64,000 nt of DNA from Aphrocallistes beatrix (taxonomy: Eukaryota > Porifera > Hexactinellida > Sceptrulophora > Aphrocallistidae), in NCBI GenBank assembly GCA_963281255.1, contig OY725501.1, forward strand, positions 3,077,674 to 3,141,673. Reading direction: 5' to 3'. A program made the translations under genes and the position numbers. The notes under the pieces were generated by a model, which searched no databases, was not told the origin of the DNA, and saw only the letters and a list, made by a program, of their open reading frames with translations. Positions 1 through 13,442 of the stretch are shown one piece after another (position 1 is the first letter of the stretch; every line of letters starts with the position of its first letter).

Positions 1-3000
1 GTTTACATTTTCGAGGAAGAAGTTTGGCATTTATCGAATGTTCTATATTAGTAATCACACAACCAATGACGCCTACCATGCACGTAGAAGTAAATGTGTT
101 TTCGCAAAGATGGCAGTAAAATGATGTTCTGTATTTGTCATTGCATAAATCAAGTTTCTGGAGATATTGGATAACAGGACCCTCAGAACCAAAGAAGTTA
201 TATTGGTTGATCATGTCAATGCATCTGATTTTCAGCCCAATTGCCTTTGCTATATGATCTCGGACCTTGTCGAAATCGAATTCATTGATGAGGGAGATGA
301 TAGGATAGAATTTAGTTTCAGAGAGAGTAGATCCGATGATATTGCAGGATTCAGTGATGTTTTTCTTAAATAAAGTTAGAATGGCAAGAATGTTGTCGAG
401 TGAGCAGGTGTTTTGTTGCGAGATATTATTATACTCTCCTTGCCATTTAGGTAATTTAAAATCTTCACGAGTGAATACCTTATTAGGAATATCTGGTTCT
501 GATGAGGAATCGAGCTCAACGTGAATTACCTCTTTGGGAAAAATTAACATTATGACAACAGGTAGAAGTACAGCAAATGGGTATTCTCTGGTTTTTTTGG
601 TTGATGTGATGTTTATGCCAAATTTAGTTTTATTATATTCTTCGTACCATTGATAAACAGAGTGTCCAACTTGTTGTTTTATTTCGGAGCTCACTTCAGG
701 TCGAGAATGGTATGCGTATAAAATGTCCAGATGTTTTAAAGATTCAGCTTTGGTTGCGAGTTTTTCATGAAGTGGAGATAGGTATGTGTTGTCCAGGAGA
801 GCTGATATAACTTGGGGTTTGAGAGTGTTGAGCTTTTCTGCTAATACTTCCTCCGTCATTATAGTGTGCTCCTCTTGACTTCCAAAGGTTTCTTCTGTTG
901 CACCCAAACTCAGCTCATTGATGAAAGAATCTTGATCTAGAAGTTAAACAACCAAAATAGTAGAATTGATTTTCAAATAATAAAATTCGGAACTATAAAA
1001 TAATTTAGAATGAATATTTACCTTTAGATGTGTTGTTCATATCATTTCTAGTGGATGGCGTTTTACATGCTTTTGATCCAATCTTTATAATTAGAATATA
1101 ATGTAAATTGCTGAATTCAGAATGATTAAATATTTTAAATTAACTAATTACTTTAGCATCTTTTGGTCGATAAATTCGGGACATGTGAATGGGGATCTTA
1201 GTAGTTTTAGAACTTGATGGATTTTTGTGTGTAACGAGATGGCTTTCAGTAACTTCAGATATAGAGTAAGGTCCGAGATATTTTCCCTCCTTTTTGAAAC
1301 CTGGTAACTTCTTCGTTTTTTTGATATTCTGTACTAAGATTAAATCACCCTCTTCGAATTCGGATCTAGACAAACAAAATATTTGCAATCAATATGTGTG
1401 GTATCATGTGACTGTGACAAGTCATTTGATCAAAGCTGTGATGCAGCTTGGAAACTAAGATTAGCCAAAATAAATACCAAGTAGATTGCGTCATGTCTTA
1501 AGAATGGTAAAAATAATCGAAAAAGTAAGTGTAGACAATATTAGTTCCAGTTGTATCATGAGAAAATCATTGAGAAACTCACCTATTACGTTTTACTTTG
1601 CGATCGTATGTTTTCTTTTGGATGTTTTGTTCTTTCTTAATATTACTCTTTGCAGATACTCTCTCTCTTGATCGATTTTCTTCAATTTGATCGATCCATT
1701 CATTTTCGAGATTTTGTAACTCGTAATCATCTGCTCCTGCTTCTGTCTCCATTGGTGTTTGGTTGGTGGTCTAAAATATTAAAATGTGGAGTGTAAAAAA
1801 TTTTTCTAAAAATTGGTTCTTAAAATAAATTCTTATAGTTATACGTATTTATATATAGAAACATCCTATCCTAAATTTGTATTACCATTTGTTCATCATC
1901 AGATAGGTGATCTTCGTTACTTGGAGAAACTTCAGTGGCACCAGTTATGAATTCCAGTAGGTTGAAAGGATCTGTACTTCTGCCAAACATGAGTTTGAAT
2001 GGGGTATAACCAGTAGATCTTTTGTATTGCGTATTGGCTGCAAAAACGGCTGGTTGAAGTTTGTCTGGCCATTCAGTATCTCTTTCATTCATCATTTTGT
2101 TGATTTTACTTAAATAATTATATTTAGAATAAGTCAACATTCATTATATTTATCTATAACATAATAATAATAATGATGATTCATAGCTACTTACGTTTTG
2201 AGGATTTTGTTGTGAGATTCAACTAATCCATTAGATTGTGGATGATAAGCGGTTGTCTTTCGATTATCGACTTTCATTTGTTCGTGAAAGTTTTTGAAAT
2301 CCTAGAATCAATAAATAATTCTAAAACAAACTTTAAAACCAGTTATTAAACCAATTAAAAGTAGACTAGAATCTTCACTGTGGGAATTTGATCTCTAGTA
2401 TAATTACATGATAGACTCGGTATAAGAACACAAATAATTATCAGAATGCATTTTCCTATGGAACTGTAAAGCCAGTATTAATTACAAAACATAAATTTTC
2501 TTAGACATGCACAAAATTTTTTCCCATATTTCCGCGTAAAAACTCTTTAATAAAAGGCGACGTTACATTCTGATATCAATGTACGTACTTTGCCTAAGAA
2601 ACAACTACAATAATATGATTAGTTATTATTGGAAGATAAACGCAATTCCTTGGTAGTACATGGTTTCAAATAGATCAAAGGTTAATTTTAAACTTGTAAT
2701 TGTTATAAATAATTGTGTATTTTAAAAGAAACATAGTCAGATATGATGTTGAACTAAAGAACATTTGGAATGAACTCGATAAGAATTGGTGAAAATTCAT
2801 ACAATTATTGTTATTTACCTTGCTAGTGAATTCAGGTCCTTGATCATGTTGGATTACTTTGGGAACACCGAATGTTAAGTAGATATCCTGTAATCTTTCT
2901 AAAACCTCTCGAGTTGTCTTAGTTTTCAGGGCACGAGCAACAACAAACTTTGTAAGATAACATACAACAACAAGTATGTGATGAAATCCAAAAGAGTTTG

Positions 3001-3710
3001 ACGGCAAATCACACACAAGATCAATTCCGCAATGGGCCCAAGGTTCTTCAGGTGGTGAGATTGGTTGCAGTTCTCGTTGAGGCTGAGGTGGGAGTGGAGC
3101 GTTCAACTGGCACTGATGGCATGTTTTCACCTGCAAAAATAATAAAATTCAGCATTAGGAACCTAAAAAGTTGAACATGTATATATAATATTACACCTCA
3201 ATAATTACTTACATAGTCTTCAACATCTTTGTATAATCCAAGCCAAGTATATTTCGCGTGAATGGCCTCGGTAGTTGTCCTCGCTCCGGTATGAGTCGAA
3301 TCGTGATGGTGCTGAATGATACCCAAAACTTCGGAACGGAGAGGAACTTGGAGGAATGTTTCAATTCCATTCCGATCACAAAAACTCTATTAAAAATATA
3401 AATGTGATAGCATAAAGTCATCCCAAGTGGATTATTTCTCATTTATTTTCAAATTCAGTCTTACAAATTGTGACGTGTATTTGTATTCATTACAAATTTT
3501 TACGACAAGTTTAGGTATTGGTTGAACATTAGAAATCGAATCAAAATTGCAAATTATATTGTATCTCACCTTGAAAAGGTTGTTTTTCTCTCCAAGTCGA
3601 TACACACTGCACTTACGAATAAAATTCTTCCTTGTATACTTCTTGAATCCCGAAGGAATGGTGTTGGTCATAAGAAAATTCTTGACTTGATCATATTCAA
3701 TCGCTTCCAT
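1..3710 (-). CDS. Intron-split GINGER/KRBA2-type integrase gene with unknown C-terminal domain (3' end outside window)
   Basis: I assembled nine exons on the minus strand, and every join keeps phase: 3710-3570, 3386-3213, 3130-2819, 2301-2195, 2108-1886, 1770-1583, 1365-1152, 1082-1022, 936-1. About 785 residues lie in the window. The N-terminus has the KK..RKNFIRK leader typical of GINGER and KRBA2 integrases. An HHCC zinc domain follows (HHHDSTH, then CHQC). The DDE core has D in GIDLV, D in HDQGPEF and E in NGLVE, so the triad is intact. A GPY motif (KYLGPYSI) near 1290 is the integrase C-terminal module. The last exon is over 930 bp, open, and carries an N-T-C-S-L-D-N-I-L motif. Known: GINGER elements are cut-and-paste transposons with gypsy-like integrases and introns. 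Inferred: this is an active or domesticated relative. No reverse transcriptase is present. The exon g to h junction (1152/1082) has the weakest splice signals. Confidence 0.82.
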
Positions 3711-4020
3711 AATGTCAATCTAGAAATGTAAAATTATTAGTTAGATCAAATATACGCTTCTCTCTATTATATACAGCCAAGTTAAAATCGTTTAATTGTC
3801 AATTTCAGACTGTACAAGTACAGCCTAGCAAATAGGTGGTCAGAATCCGTAGGTAGTAAGATATCCATGGTCCATACTACTAATTCACATAGAAGGTGGT
3901 CAGAATCCGTAGGTGGTCAAAATCCGTTGAAACAGTTCTATTAATTAAGATACAAGCATACAGTACTACTGACAGTTAAAATAACCAAAAATAACCATAT
4001 CATGCAGAAACTCTGGTTAT
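3711..4020. other. Intergenic spacer with a short repeat
   Basis: This lies between the start of the integrase gene and the end of the first M8 peptidase gene, so it must hold the promoter of the former and the 3' flank of the latter. A short unit reading GGTGGTCAGAATCCGTAGG occurs at about 3834 and 3895, with a third degenerate copy just after. I see no other structure. Confidence 0.5.
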
Positions 4021-6937
4021 TTAGTATACAATATAGAGTACAAGCATGAGTAGAAGTGTGATAAGAACATTGCTAAACTTTTTTACAGTTCCGGAATTAT
4101 CTAAGGTTGTATTTCGTGTGGTGTCTTCTTCCGTTGTAGACACTATTGTGGGTGTTTGAGTGATGGTTTGTATGGGAGTTTTGATAGTCGTTTGTACAGG
4201 AGTGTTGATAGTTGTTTGTATGGGAGTGCTGATAGTTGTTTGTATGGGAGCGCTGATAGTTGTTTGTATGGGAGCGCTGATAGTTGTTTGTATGGGAGTG
4301 TTGATAGTTGTTTGTATGGGAGTATTGATAGTTGTTTGTGTTGTCATTGTAGCATTTTCTGCTACTTGTGCTCTAGTTCGGTTGCCACACAGCTCCAGTC
4401 TATCCCAGCATATCGACTCACAGGAAGGACAGACGAGGGAGAATGTGTAGGTGTCTCCTCCCACTCTCTCTTCCACCGTCACCACATCTCCTCTATTCCT
4501 ACACTCGTACTCTGTACTGCCAACAGTGACGTACACTCCAGTAGTGTTACAACTGTACTGGTAGCATCCAGCATTGAGAGGTTGTACTGTAGTGCTAGTG
4601 CCATCTGATACAGTCACATCACCCATGTGGTTGATACACCTACGTTTCAATTGAGAACTATAATTAAATTTCATTTATATATTTTAATATTTATATCATT
4701 CCTACCTTGAATTAGGTCCATTGCTAAACACAGGTGATAGCGATTGTATGTTTGAGTTGGTACAGTCATGAGAACCTCTGTAGAAAGGACAGAATTCTGA
4801 AAATTCGAAAGGGCCTCCTTTATTTGGATTACTGAAATATTGGTATAGATTCGCAAGTTGAACTGGATGTTCAAAAATCCAGCAATTTCCTATTGAATCT
4901 CTCGTCGCACTGCAACCTAGATAAATATATTTATAATACATTTGTACAAATTGTTTATTTTTAAAATTTGTGACAGACAATCATGTTGCTAGCCGTTTTT
5001 TTCTCCTACTAATCCCAAGCTAGATCTACAAGCTTTGTTGCATTTATCAAAATTACACCATATCCTATATGTTGGTTGAAATTTGTTGCATGTATAGTGC
5101 CGCATAGTATGAGAACTGACCTTGTTCATTTTCTTGGAAACAGAATACATTCTCCTCTTTCACATCATCTCTGTTATAATATCCCAGACAGCTCTGGTTT
5201 ACAAAATCGCAACCTAAATTGTTCCCAAGGAAGTTTTCTGCCATGTCATAGTTTGGTCTGTACCATCCAGAGTCCTCCAATAGAGCTAGTGTTATTCTGG
5301 ATAATGGCATGTCTGCTGTGAAAATTACTGAAACCATCACCTAAAATCGATACTAATTTCGTAAAACATTAATGACATTAAATAATGTGGAGCTACATGT
5401 TTGTATGTATCAACATACCGTATATCCTCACATAGTAACAGGGGAGATGATTAATTTTTAACCCATTTACCACCTGAAGAAAACTAATTATATTTCAGAT
5501 ATAAGAGACTTTTCAATGAATACGATCATACGAGTAATTTTGGTAGAAGGAAAGAAATTCCATTAATCTTTTTTCTAGATGTAACAAAAAAAATTAGCAC
5601 CCTCTTTAAGGGCGATTATCGAAGGTCGGCTACTATCCGAGTATATTTGGTATTTATAGTTTCACACAGATCAACCAGTCTGCTATGTCCATTTATTTGG
5701 GTCAAATCGGATCCGACTGGGTCACATATCTCCGATCTGGTCCTAGCCTGGCTGGCATTCTTATTTATATTCACATGAGTACCTCATTCCCGAAAACTCT
5801 CAGGTCCCAGTGACTGCCGGCTGAGCCTTCTCCTCCTTGAGACTCCAACTCAGCTCCTTCCAGAGTGTCACATCCAAAGTGATCTCTCGCCTCTTCAACA
5901 ACTCTAGGCGTGACTAGTAGCACGACAGGTTTGGAAATCCTCCCATTCGCCGTCTCCCAGTCATAGTTGACAAGTTTAGTGGTTGAATTGCTTGCAATGG
6001 GAAAGCCACTGCTGTCTACTGGCACAGATCCGAATCGATCAGTCCTTGGGGTTCTGGGGTTTCCACTCTCATCTCGGAAAAATGCATATAGGAAAGAACT
6101 ACAGGGTGTTAACTCAAATTAAGAAGTTTATTGATAATTATTTGCTAAACTATACTTACTTAAACCCGAGTGCGTGTATCAGTTCGTGTTTAATGATTGA
6201 TATCAAGAATTCATCTGTTACCTCTGAGGTGAAACTCAGAGGACAGAAGTTAACAGTTGCCACTACTGGCCTATTTAATGCGAATTCTTGACTGCATGGA
6301 ATAGCATATGCGAAGGTATTCGTACAATCTGCATTGGTCGCAGTGACATAGATAACAAGATCTGTATCCGCAACTCCAGCTCCTTCTGTTGAAGTGGTCG
6401 AGAACTGACAAGTAAAAGTATTGGAGTCACATTCTATGCATTGAAACAGGTGATCTTCTGGAATCACTGCAACTCCACATGTTGTAGTTGCACTGCAAGT
6501 CCCAAAGCATCCTCTGGATGGAAAAAAAGTTATAAATTATTCAATTTGTATATAATATTTTTATTTCTAACTGAAACTTACGGAGCGAAACTCTCAAAAT
6601 TATTGAATTGCACAGTTGTTGCTCCGCCATTGCAGTCTCTCGCTGATCTGATGGATGCTCCGAGCGGTTTCACTGAGAGCAAGCTTGAGAAGAAGTTTGT
6701 GATATTAGACATGATGATATCTTCTACATACTCCCTCTGTTCTTTTGTTAGAAAGCTCGTTGGGTCAGTGTCGTAGATCGGAGTGATACGGATTGGTTGG
6801 TCAGTCTGTCTCTTGTTGATAACGTGTGGATGTTCCAGGAAAACTGGACGATAAAATTGTGGAGGAGGTTGAATAACCGTAGCAGAGATTTGTAGGAATA
6901 TGAGTGCGACGAGAGAGAAGATTGTTAATAGCTTCAT
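4021..6937 (-). CDS. Leishmanolysin-like (M8) metallopeptidase, copy A, with Thr/Pro stalk
   Basis: Six exons (6937-6582, 6513-6160, 6098-5783, 5340-5121, 4916-4706, 4639-4021) join in phase to 691 residues. Residues 1-20 form a signal peptide. The zinc motif HELIHALGF ends exon 2. The third zinc ligand is the His of [13 protein letters not shown] in exon 3, followed by [14 protein letters not shown], as in leishmanolysins. The second half is Cys-rich. After CGNRT the protein has about seven 8-residue repeats of the TTINTPIQ type, then a hydrophobic tail ([14 protein letters not shown]), which suggests a mucin-like stalk on a GPI or membrane anchor. The fold family is known for extracellular or surface proteolysis; the substrate is unknown. 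All catalytic residues are present, so it is probably active. Confidence 0.88.
4147..4345 (-). repeat. 24-bp coding minisatellite (Thr-rich stalk of M8 copy A)
   Basis: A 24-bp unit encoding TT(I)(N/S)(T/A)PIQ is repeated about seven to eight times inside the last exon of M8 copy A. The unit length is a multiple of three, so gain or loss of copies changes stalk length without a frameshift. Copy B has no such array at the same position. Confidence 0.85.
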
Positions 6938-7788
6938 TGTTCTCTATATTTAATTAATAATTATTTCAACAGTTCTTGAATTGGTAATTAAGCTGAATGT
7001 TTTGATGTTTTTATACTCGAAGTGATTAATCGTACAATATTACTATAAATATATAATTTTACGTCAACTGACATTGTGCGACACAAAAAGTTGCTCTGCG
7101 TTTGTGATTTTATAAAAATAAGTACGTATAGTATGTCTGAAGTCATCCAATGCATTACTTTTATTAGGACGTCAAGTGATTAATATTTCAATAATTCCTG
7201 GAGTTTATGTCATTAAAAGCTTGGCTATCTTTTTAGTGAAAGCACTCGTCAGGAGCACACTGGCATTTTTGTGTTTTAGCAATGAAATCTACTATAACGT
7301 ATTATACAATGCTAATTTAGATAAATTGTTAATTTATTAAGTTATATTCCTGATAGTTTGCTGTAACATACCTTCTGCAAAGTTGATTGTTACTCCAGTT
7401 CTTACATTTTGGTGCCTTTTAGCGTAGCGTATATCAACCCATCTATACGTATATCCCGCCACCTTGCGAAATCTGACAGTTCGATTTTACGCAATTTAGA
7501 ATAAATCTTTTTATATTGTATATGACGTTGCAGTAATTGTTTGGTCTGTTACTAGTGATCTAAACTATCGGTATCTCAACCGATATTTTTTCCTAGAATA
7601 TATTCTGAAGATTTAATAATACGTACTGTCCATAAAAACAAAGTGTGAAGGTTTTATTGATGGTATATTGATCTACTAAAATTAATTATAATGAGCTTTG
7701 TAATGAGCAAAGAGGAACAGGAGAGTAGGAATGTAATGTAAGGATTTATTTGGATTATGACAAAGTGGTGAATCAGTTGACAACACAA
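6938..7788. other. Spacer between the two M8 peptidase genes
   Basis: AT-rich sequence between the start of copy A and the stop of copy B. It must hold the promoter of copy A and the 3' end of copy B. I see no open reading frame, tandem repeat or terminal inverted repeat that I can support. Confidence 0.4.
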
Positions 7789-10293
7789 TTATTTACTCAT
7801 GCTTAGTACGCTATTATACACTAGAACCATTATGATAGTTAAAATCAGGTATTTGCTCATTTGATTAACTTCTGAGCTATTTGAGCTGATAGTAATATCT
7901 GGACTGAATGTTTTCGAGTCTACTGTCTGTATCACAGTTAGACTTGTTCGGTTGCCACACAGCTCCAGTCTATCCCAGCATATCGACTCACAGGAAGGAC
8001 AGATGAGGGAGAATGTGTAGGTGTCTCCTCCCACTCTCTCTTCCACCGTCACCACATCTCCTCTATTCCTACACTCGTACTCTGTACTGCCAACAGTGAC
8101 GTACACTCCAGTAGTGTTACAACTGTACTGGTAGCATCCAGCATTGAGAGGTTGTACTGTAGTGCTAGTGCCATCTGATACAGTCACATCACCCATGTGG
8201 TTGAAACACCTACGTACATCATATAAGATCAGAAGTACACTAGAACTCGGTTAGTACGTACTCGGATAATACGTTCTTCGGTTTAGTACGTACTGATTTC
8301 TCTGAACCAAAATCCATATATAATGTAGTATAAACTCGGCTAGTACGTACTAATACTTCCTTTCCGAAGGGGTACGTCTTATCCGAGTTCTACTGTACCT
8401 ACGCATTTCTACTAAAGAATTCTCCTACCTTGAATTGGGACCATTTCTAAACAAGGGTGATACCGTTTGTCCACTTGATTTCGTACAATCATGAGAAGCT
8501 ATTCGAACTGGACAGAAATCTAGGCTAGACTTTCCTCCCTTGTTTGGGTTTGTGAGATATGAAAAGAAATTAGCTGGCCAAGGAGGTTGATACTCTTGAA
8601 TCCAACAACTTCCTATTTGCTCTCTCGTTGCAATGCACCCTAGTAGTGATTTTATCTATCAAGATACGTCATTAAACATCATAATTACAATGTACGAACT
8701 GACCTTGTTCATTTTCTTGGAAACAGAATACATTCTCCTCTTTCACATCATCTCTGTTATAATATCTCAGACAACTTTGGGTCACAAAATCGCAACCTAA
8801 GTTTTTCCCAAGGAAGTCTTCTGCCATGTCATAGTTTGGACGGTACCATCCAGAGTCCTCCAATAGAGCTAGTGTTATTCTGGACATTAGTCGCAGCTCA
8901 TTTCTGAAAGCTGATGGTACCATTATCTAAATTTTATTCAATAAACTGTCTATTATGCATATTTCCACTAAATTTCTTAATAAATAGTGCCAAATGAACA
9001 TACCTCATTTCTGAAAATTCTATAGTCCCAGTGGCTCCTCGACTCGAATTCTAACTCTGCTCCCTCGAGTGAATCGCATCCGAAGTGAGTTCTGGCTTCC
9101 TCCGCTACTTTGGATGTAACAATTAATGCAGCCGACTTTGATTCTATTCCATTTGCTGTTTCCCAACTGTAATTAATAACTTTTACAGTCGATTGATCCG
9201 CTAACGGAAACCCAGACAGATTCCTTGGTACATATCCAAATTTATTTATTCTTGGAGTCCTGGCCGTTCCATTTTCGTATCGATAATATGCGAAGAGGTA
9301 TTGACTATATGAAGAAACAAAGTTCTTAATCCACTTCTTCAAAATGGATGAACAGAAATTAATTGTGTCTTAAAACTTACGAGAAACCTAGAGAATGTAA
9401 AACCTCATGTTTTATTATTGAAATGAGAAATTGTTCAGTAGTTCCAGGCGTGAAACTTAGCGGACAGAAGTTGATACTTCCTGCTACAGGTCGGTTTAGT
9501 GCATACTCTAGAGTGCATGTGACAGCATATGCGTACACATTAGTGCAGTGTGTTGTGTCATGTGCAGTGATGTAGAGGACGTAGTCTGTGTCTGCCACAC
9601 CGGCTCCTTCTGTTGAGTTGGGTGAGTACTTACACTTTGCACCACCGCACTCGAGACACTGGAACAGGTGCTCTTCTGGAACTGTTGCCTCTCCGCACTT
9701 AGTCACTTCTGCACACTCTTCCGGACAGCCACTGTAAGAACGAAACAATTGGTATATTTTAAAAATTATTGTATTTATTTAAATTCTGCTAGTTTAGATA
9801 GTAAAGAGGTAATCATTAGTTTTAATGTTTGAAAAAGTGTTATAAAGACTCGAGCAACTATACTAGTATATTAAAATTATTCAATTTAAATGTTCTGAGT
9901 TACTGTTATCCTGGGGGGTTCGCTCCAGGAAACTTACGGAACAAAGCTTTGGAAGTCATCGTATGTCACTGTAGTAATGTAATTAGATTTGCAAGCTCTC
10001 GCTGATCTGATGGGTACTCCGAGCGGTTTGACAGAGATCAAACTTGAGAAGAAGTTTGTGATATTAGCCATGATGATATCTTCAACGTAGGTTCTCTGCT
10101 GAGATGTTAGAAAGCTCGTTGGGTCTGTATCGTAGATGGGAGTGATACGGATTGGTTGATCAGTCTGTCTCCTGTTGATGACGTGTGGGTGTTCCAAGAA
10201 GACGGGAAAATGGAGCTGTGGAGACGGTTCAATATCTGTAGTAGAGAGTTGTTGTATCAGGAAAATGCTTATTATAACAATCAGTAAATTCAT
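7789..10293 (-). CDS. Leishmanolysin-like (M8) metallopeptidase, copy B
   Basis: Six exons (10293-9938, 9731-9381, 9304-9004, 8926-8704, 8639-8429, 8209-7789) join in phase to 620 residues, with the same exon layout as copy A. The signal peptide starts at the second in-frame Met ([16 protein letters not shown]); an upstream in-frame ATG at 10323 would add ten residues before the hydrophobic core and is less likely. The zinc motif is HEVLHSLGF, with the third ligand in [12 protein letters not shown]. The Cys-rich half is conserved. The tail after CGNRT is short and ends with a hydrophobic stretch ([17 protein letters not shown]), so it is probably membrane- or GPI-anchored without the Thr/Pro stalk of copy A. 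It lies in tandem with copy A, about 850 bp away. Confidence 0.87.
8238..8395. mobile_element. 158-bp MITE in intron 5 of M8 copy B
   Basis: The ends read CACTAGAACTCGG on the left and, inverted, CAGTAGAACTCGGATAAG on the right, each next to a TA dinucleotide. This is the pattern of a Tc1/mariner- or pogo-type non-autonomous element with TA target duplication. It sits wholly inside the intron between exons 5 and 6 of M8 copy B. A partial copy of the same family lies at about 21286-21361. Confidence 0.7.
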
Positions 10294-10813
10294 CTCGATC
10301 GAACATTCGTGTAATAGCACCATGTCTTCCGAATCCAGTGCTGGTAGGCAAGTATTTCATTTGTAGAGATTGTGACATGTTATTTTCCTATTTTAATCTG
10401 GTCTATGAATTTCAGGGAACATTAATCTATGAGAATTTCTCCTGGATCATTTTTCATTGGATCGCCGTTTTTCAAATACTCGCTTGCTTTGCAATGATTC
10501 TAGTCCAGCTCTACGTATTAAGATTCTAGTTCAATTCTGTTGTGAAATTCGTATAGAAAAAGAGATGAGAATTTAACTATAAATAATTATATTTACAGAA
10601 ATTGTACTTATTTGTATTACTAACCAATAAATTATATAGAAATTTAAGCAAATGTTGGTGCTCAATATTTAAAAGGGGAAGGGGAGAGGCTAGGAGGAGA
10701 AAGCTAAAACAAACATGACTAGTGAACAATCTTATATGTTAGAACGCCAAGATTTTTGTTCGTTTGTTTGTCCGAATTGGTTGTAGACCTGGCAAGTCAT
10801 GGTATGCTAGAGA
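10294..10813. other. Intergenic region upstream of M8 copy B
   Basis: Contains the presumed promoter of M8 copy B. Short open frames here show no family features and I do not call them. It ends at the hAT-type element. Confidence 0.4.
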
Positions 10814-11202
10814 CAGGGCCGGCGACAGAATTTACGGGCCCCCTAGTAAGATTTCTGGCCGGGCCCCTCCATCACCCTAGCTCTCTTTGACAAGAATTAA
10901 ATTTTTGCAACACCTGTGACCTTAGACAAAAAATAAATTGCAACCAGAAACTTATCCCAAATTTATTAATGACAGAATCCTTTGTTTTTTTAAGTGTGAT
11001 ATTGATCATAGCAATCATTCTATTAGTGAAAACTGAAACAAAGGAATTCATATTGTGATACAAGCTTATTATGTACATACAAGACACAATTACAATGGAC
11101 ATCTTAAATCCTAAAGAAACTATTACATGCCGACCTGGGGCCCCTATTTACCACGGGCCCCCCGGTTTTACCCCAAGCTACCCCCCCCTGTCGCCGGCCC
11201 TG
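10814..11202. mobile_element. 389-bp hAT-type MITE with 8-bp target duplication
   Basis: The terminal inverted repeats are CAGGGCCGGCGACAG and its inverse at the right end. The direct repeat GCTAGAGA flanks it exactly on both sides (10806-10813 and 11203-11210). An 8-bp duplication and a CAGGG start are typical of hAT transposons. The interior is AT-rich with GC-rich, C-run ends and encodes no transposase, so it is non-autonomous. The 76-residue open frame within it is fortuitous. Confidence 0.88.
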
Positions 11203-11383
11203 GCTAGAGACGGTTAAACCACAGCCAAACTTTACCTGAATACAAGTTCTCCTTCACGCCTATACACTACTCTATATTGCTCTGGGTGCACTGCACTCCC
11301 CACTCTTAAAAAACTTATCCACTCCCTTACGTACATCTCTTACCTTTTAATTATTAGTCATTTATAGCAATTAGAGAGTTTAA

Positions 11384-13010
<1,627 letters not shown>

Positions 13011-13442
13011 GCACAGAACTCTTATCCATCCTGTTGAACCTATACTGTTTAGCTCTCAACCCTAACACTTATTATTCTGGCATTTACAAGTACTTGTTTA
13101 GTATACGAATTGATGAACTATTGGGGTTTTACTTTGTAAACGATTTACTCAGTACAATTTAATTAATTTTGAAAAGTTGGGTTTCAACTAATAGAAGCTG
13201 ATCTCTCAATTTCATTTGTTATTGAATTCTATTCTGAGCGTAATTAGTAATTTCAGAGAAAAACAAATTCTTTCTGCCTCAATAATACTAGTTATCCCAT
13301 ACATTAATTAATTATAGATTTGTCTAGTTTTTTCAATAGAATTTATTGAACAACGTGTATTGTTCAACAAATTCTGTTGAAAAAACTAGATTTGTCTATT
13401 TTTTTCAATAGAATTTGTTGAACAACGTGTGTAGCTATTTTA
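13011..13442. other. Spacer with a long inverted repeat
   Basis: Between katanin and the RBM41-like gene. From about 13318 to 13430 there is an inverted repeat of TTTTTTCAATAGAATTTATTG with its complement, followed by a further direct copy just before the next start codon. It could be a MITE remnant or a foldback. The RBM41-like promoter must overlap it. Confidence 0.5.

Noticed and set aside
3209-3442. 77-codon minus frame starting MRNNPLGMTLCYH
   Set aside because: Wrong frame. In the frame set by the flanking exons the same DNA encodes the HHCC zinc domain of the integrase.
4156-4608. Plus-strand frames of 150 and 96 codons
   Set aside because: Shadow frames of the Thr/Pro repeat of the M8 gene on the minus strand.
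4021-10293. Contamination by a kinetoplastid because of leishmanolysin genes
   Set aside because: The genes have spliceosomal introns and lie on the same contig as animal-type genes. Leishmanolysin-like M8 peptidases are widespread in animals.
10872-11102. 76-codon minus-strand frame
   Set aside because: It lies wholly inside the hAT-type MITE and has no transposase features.
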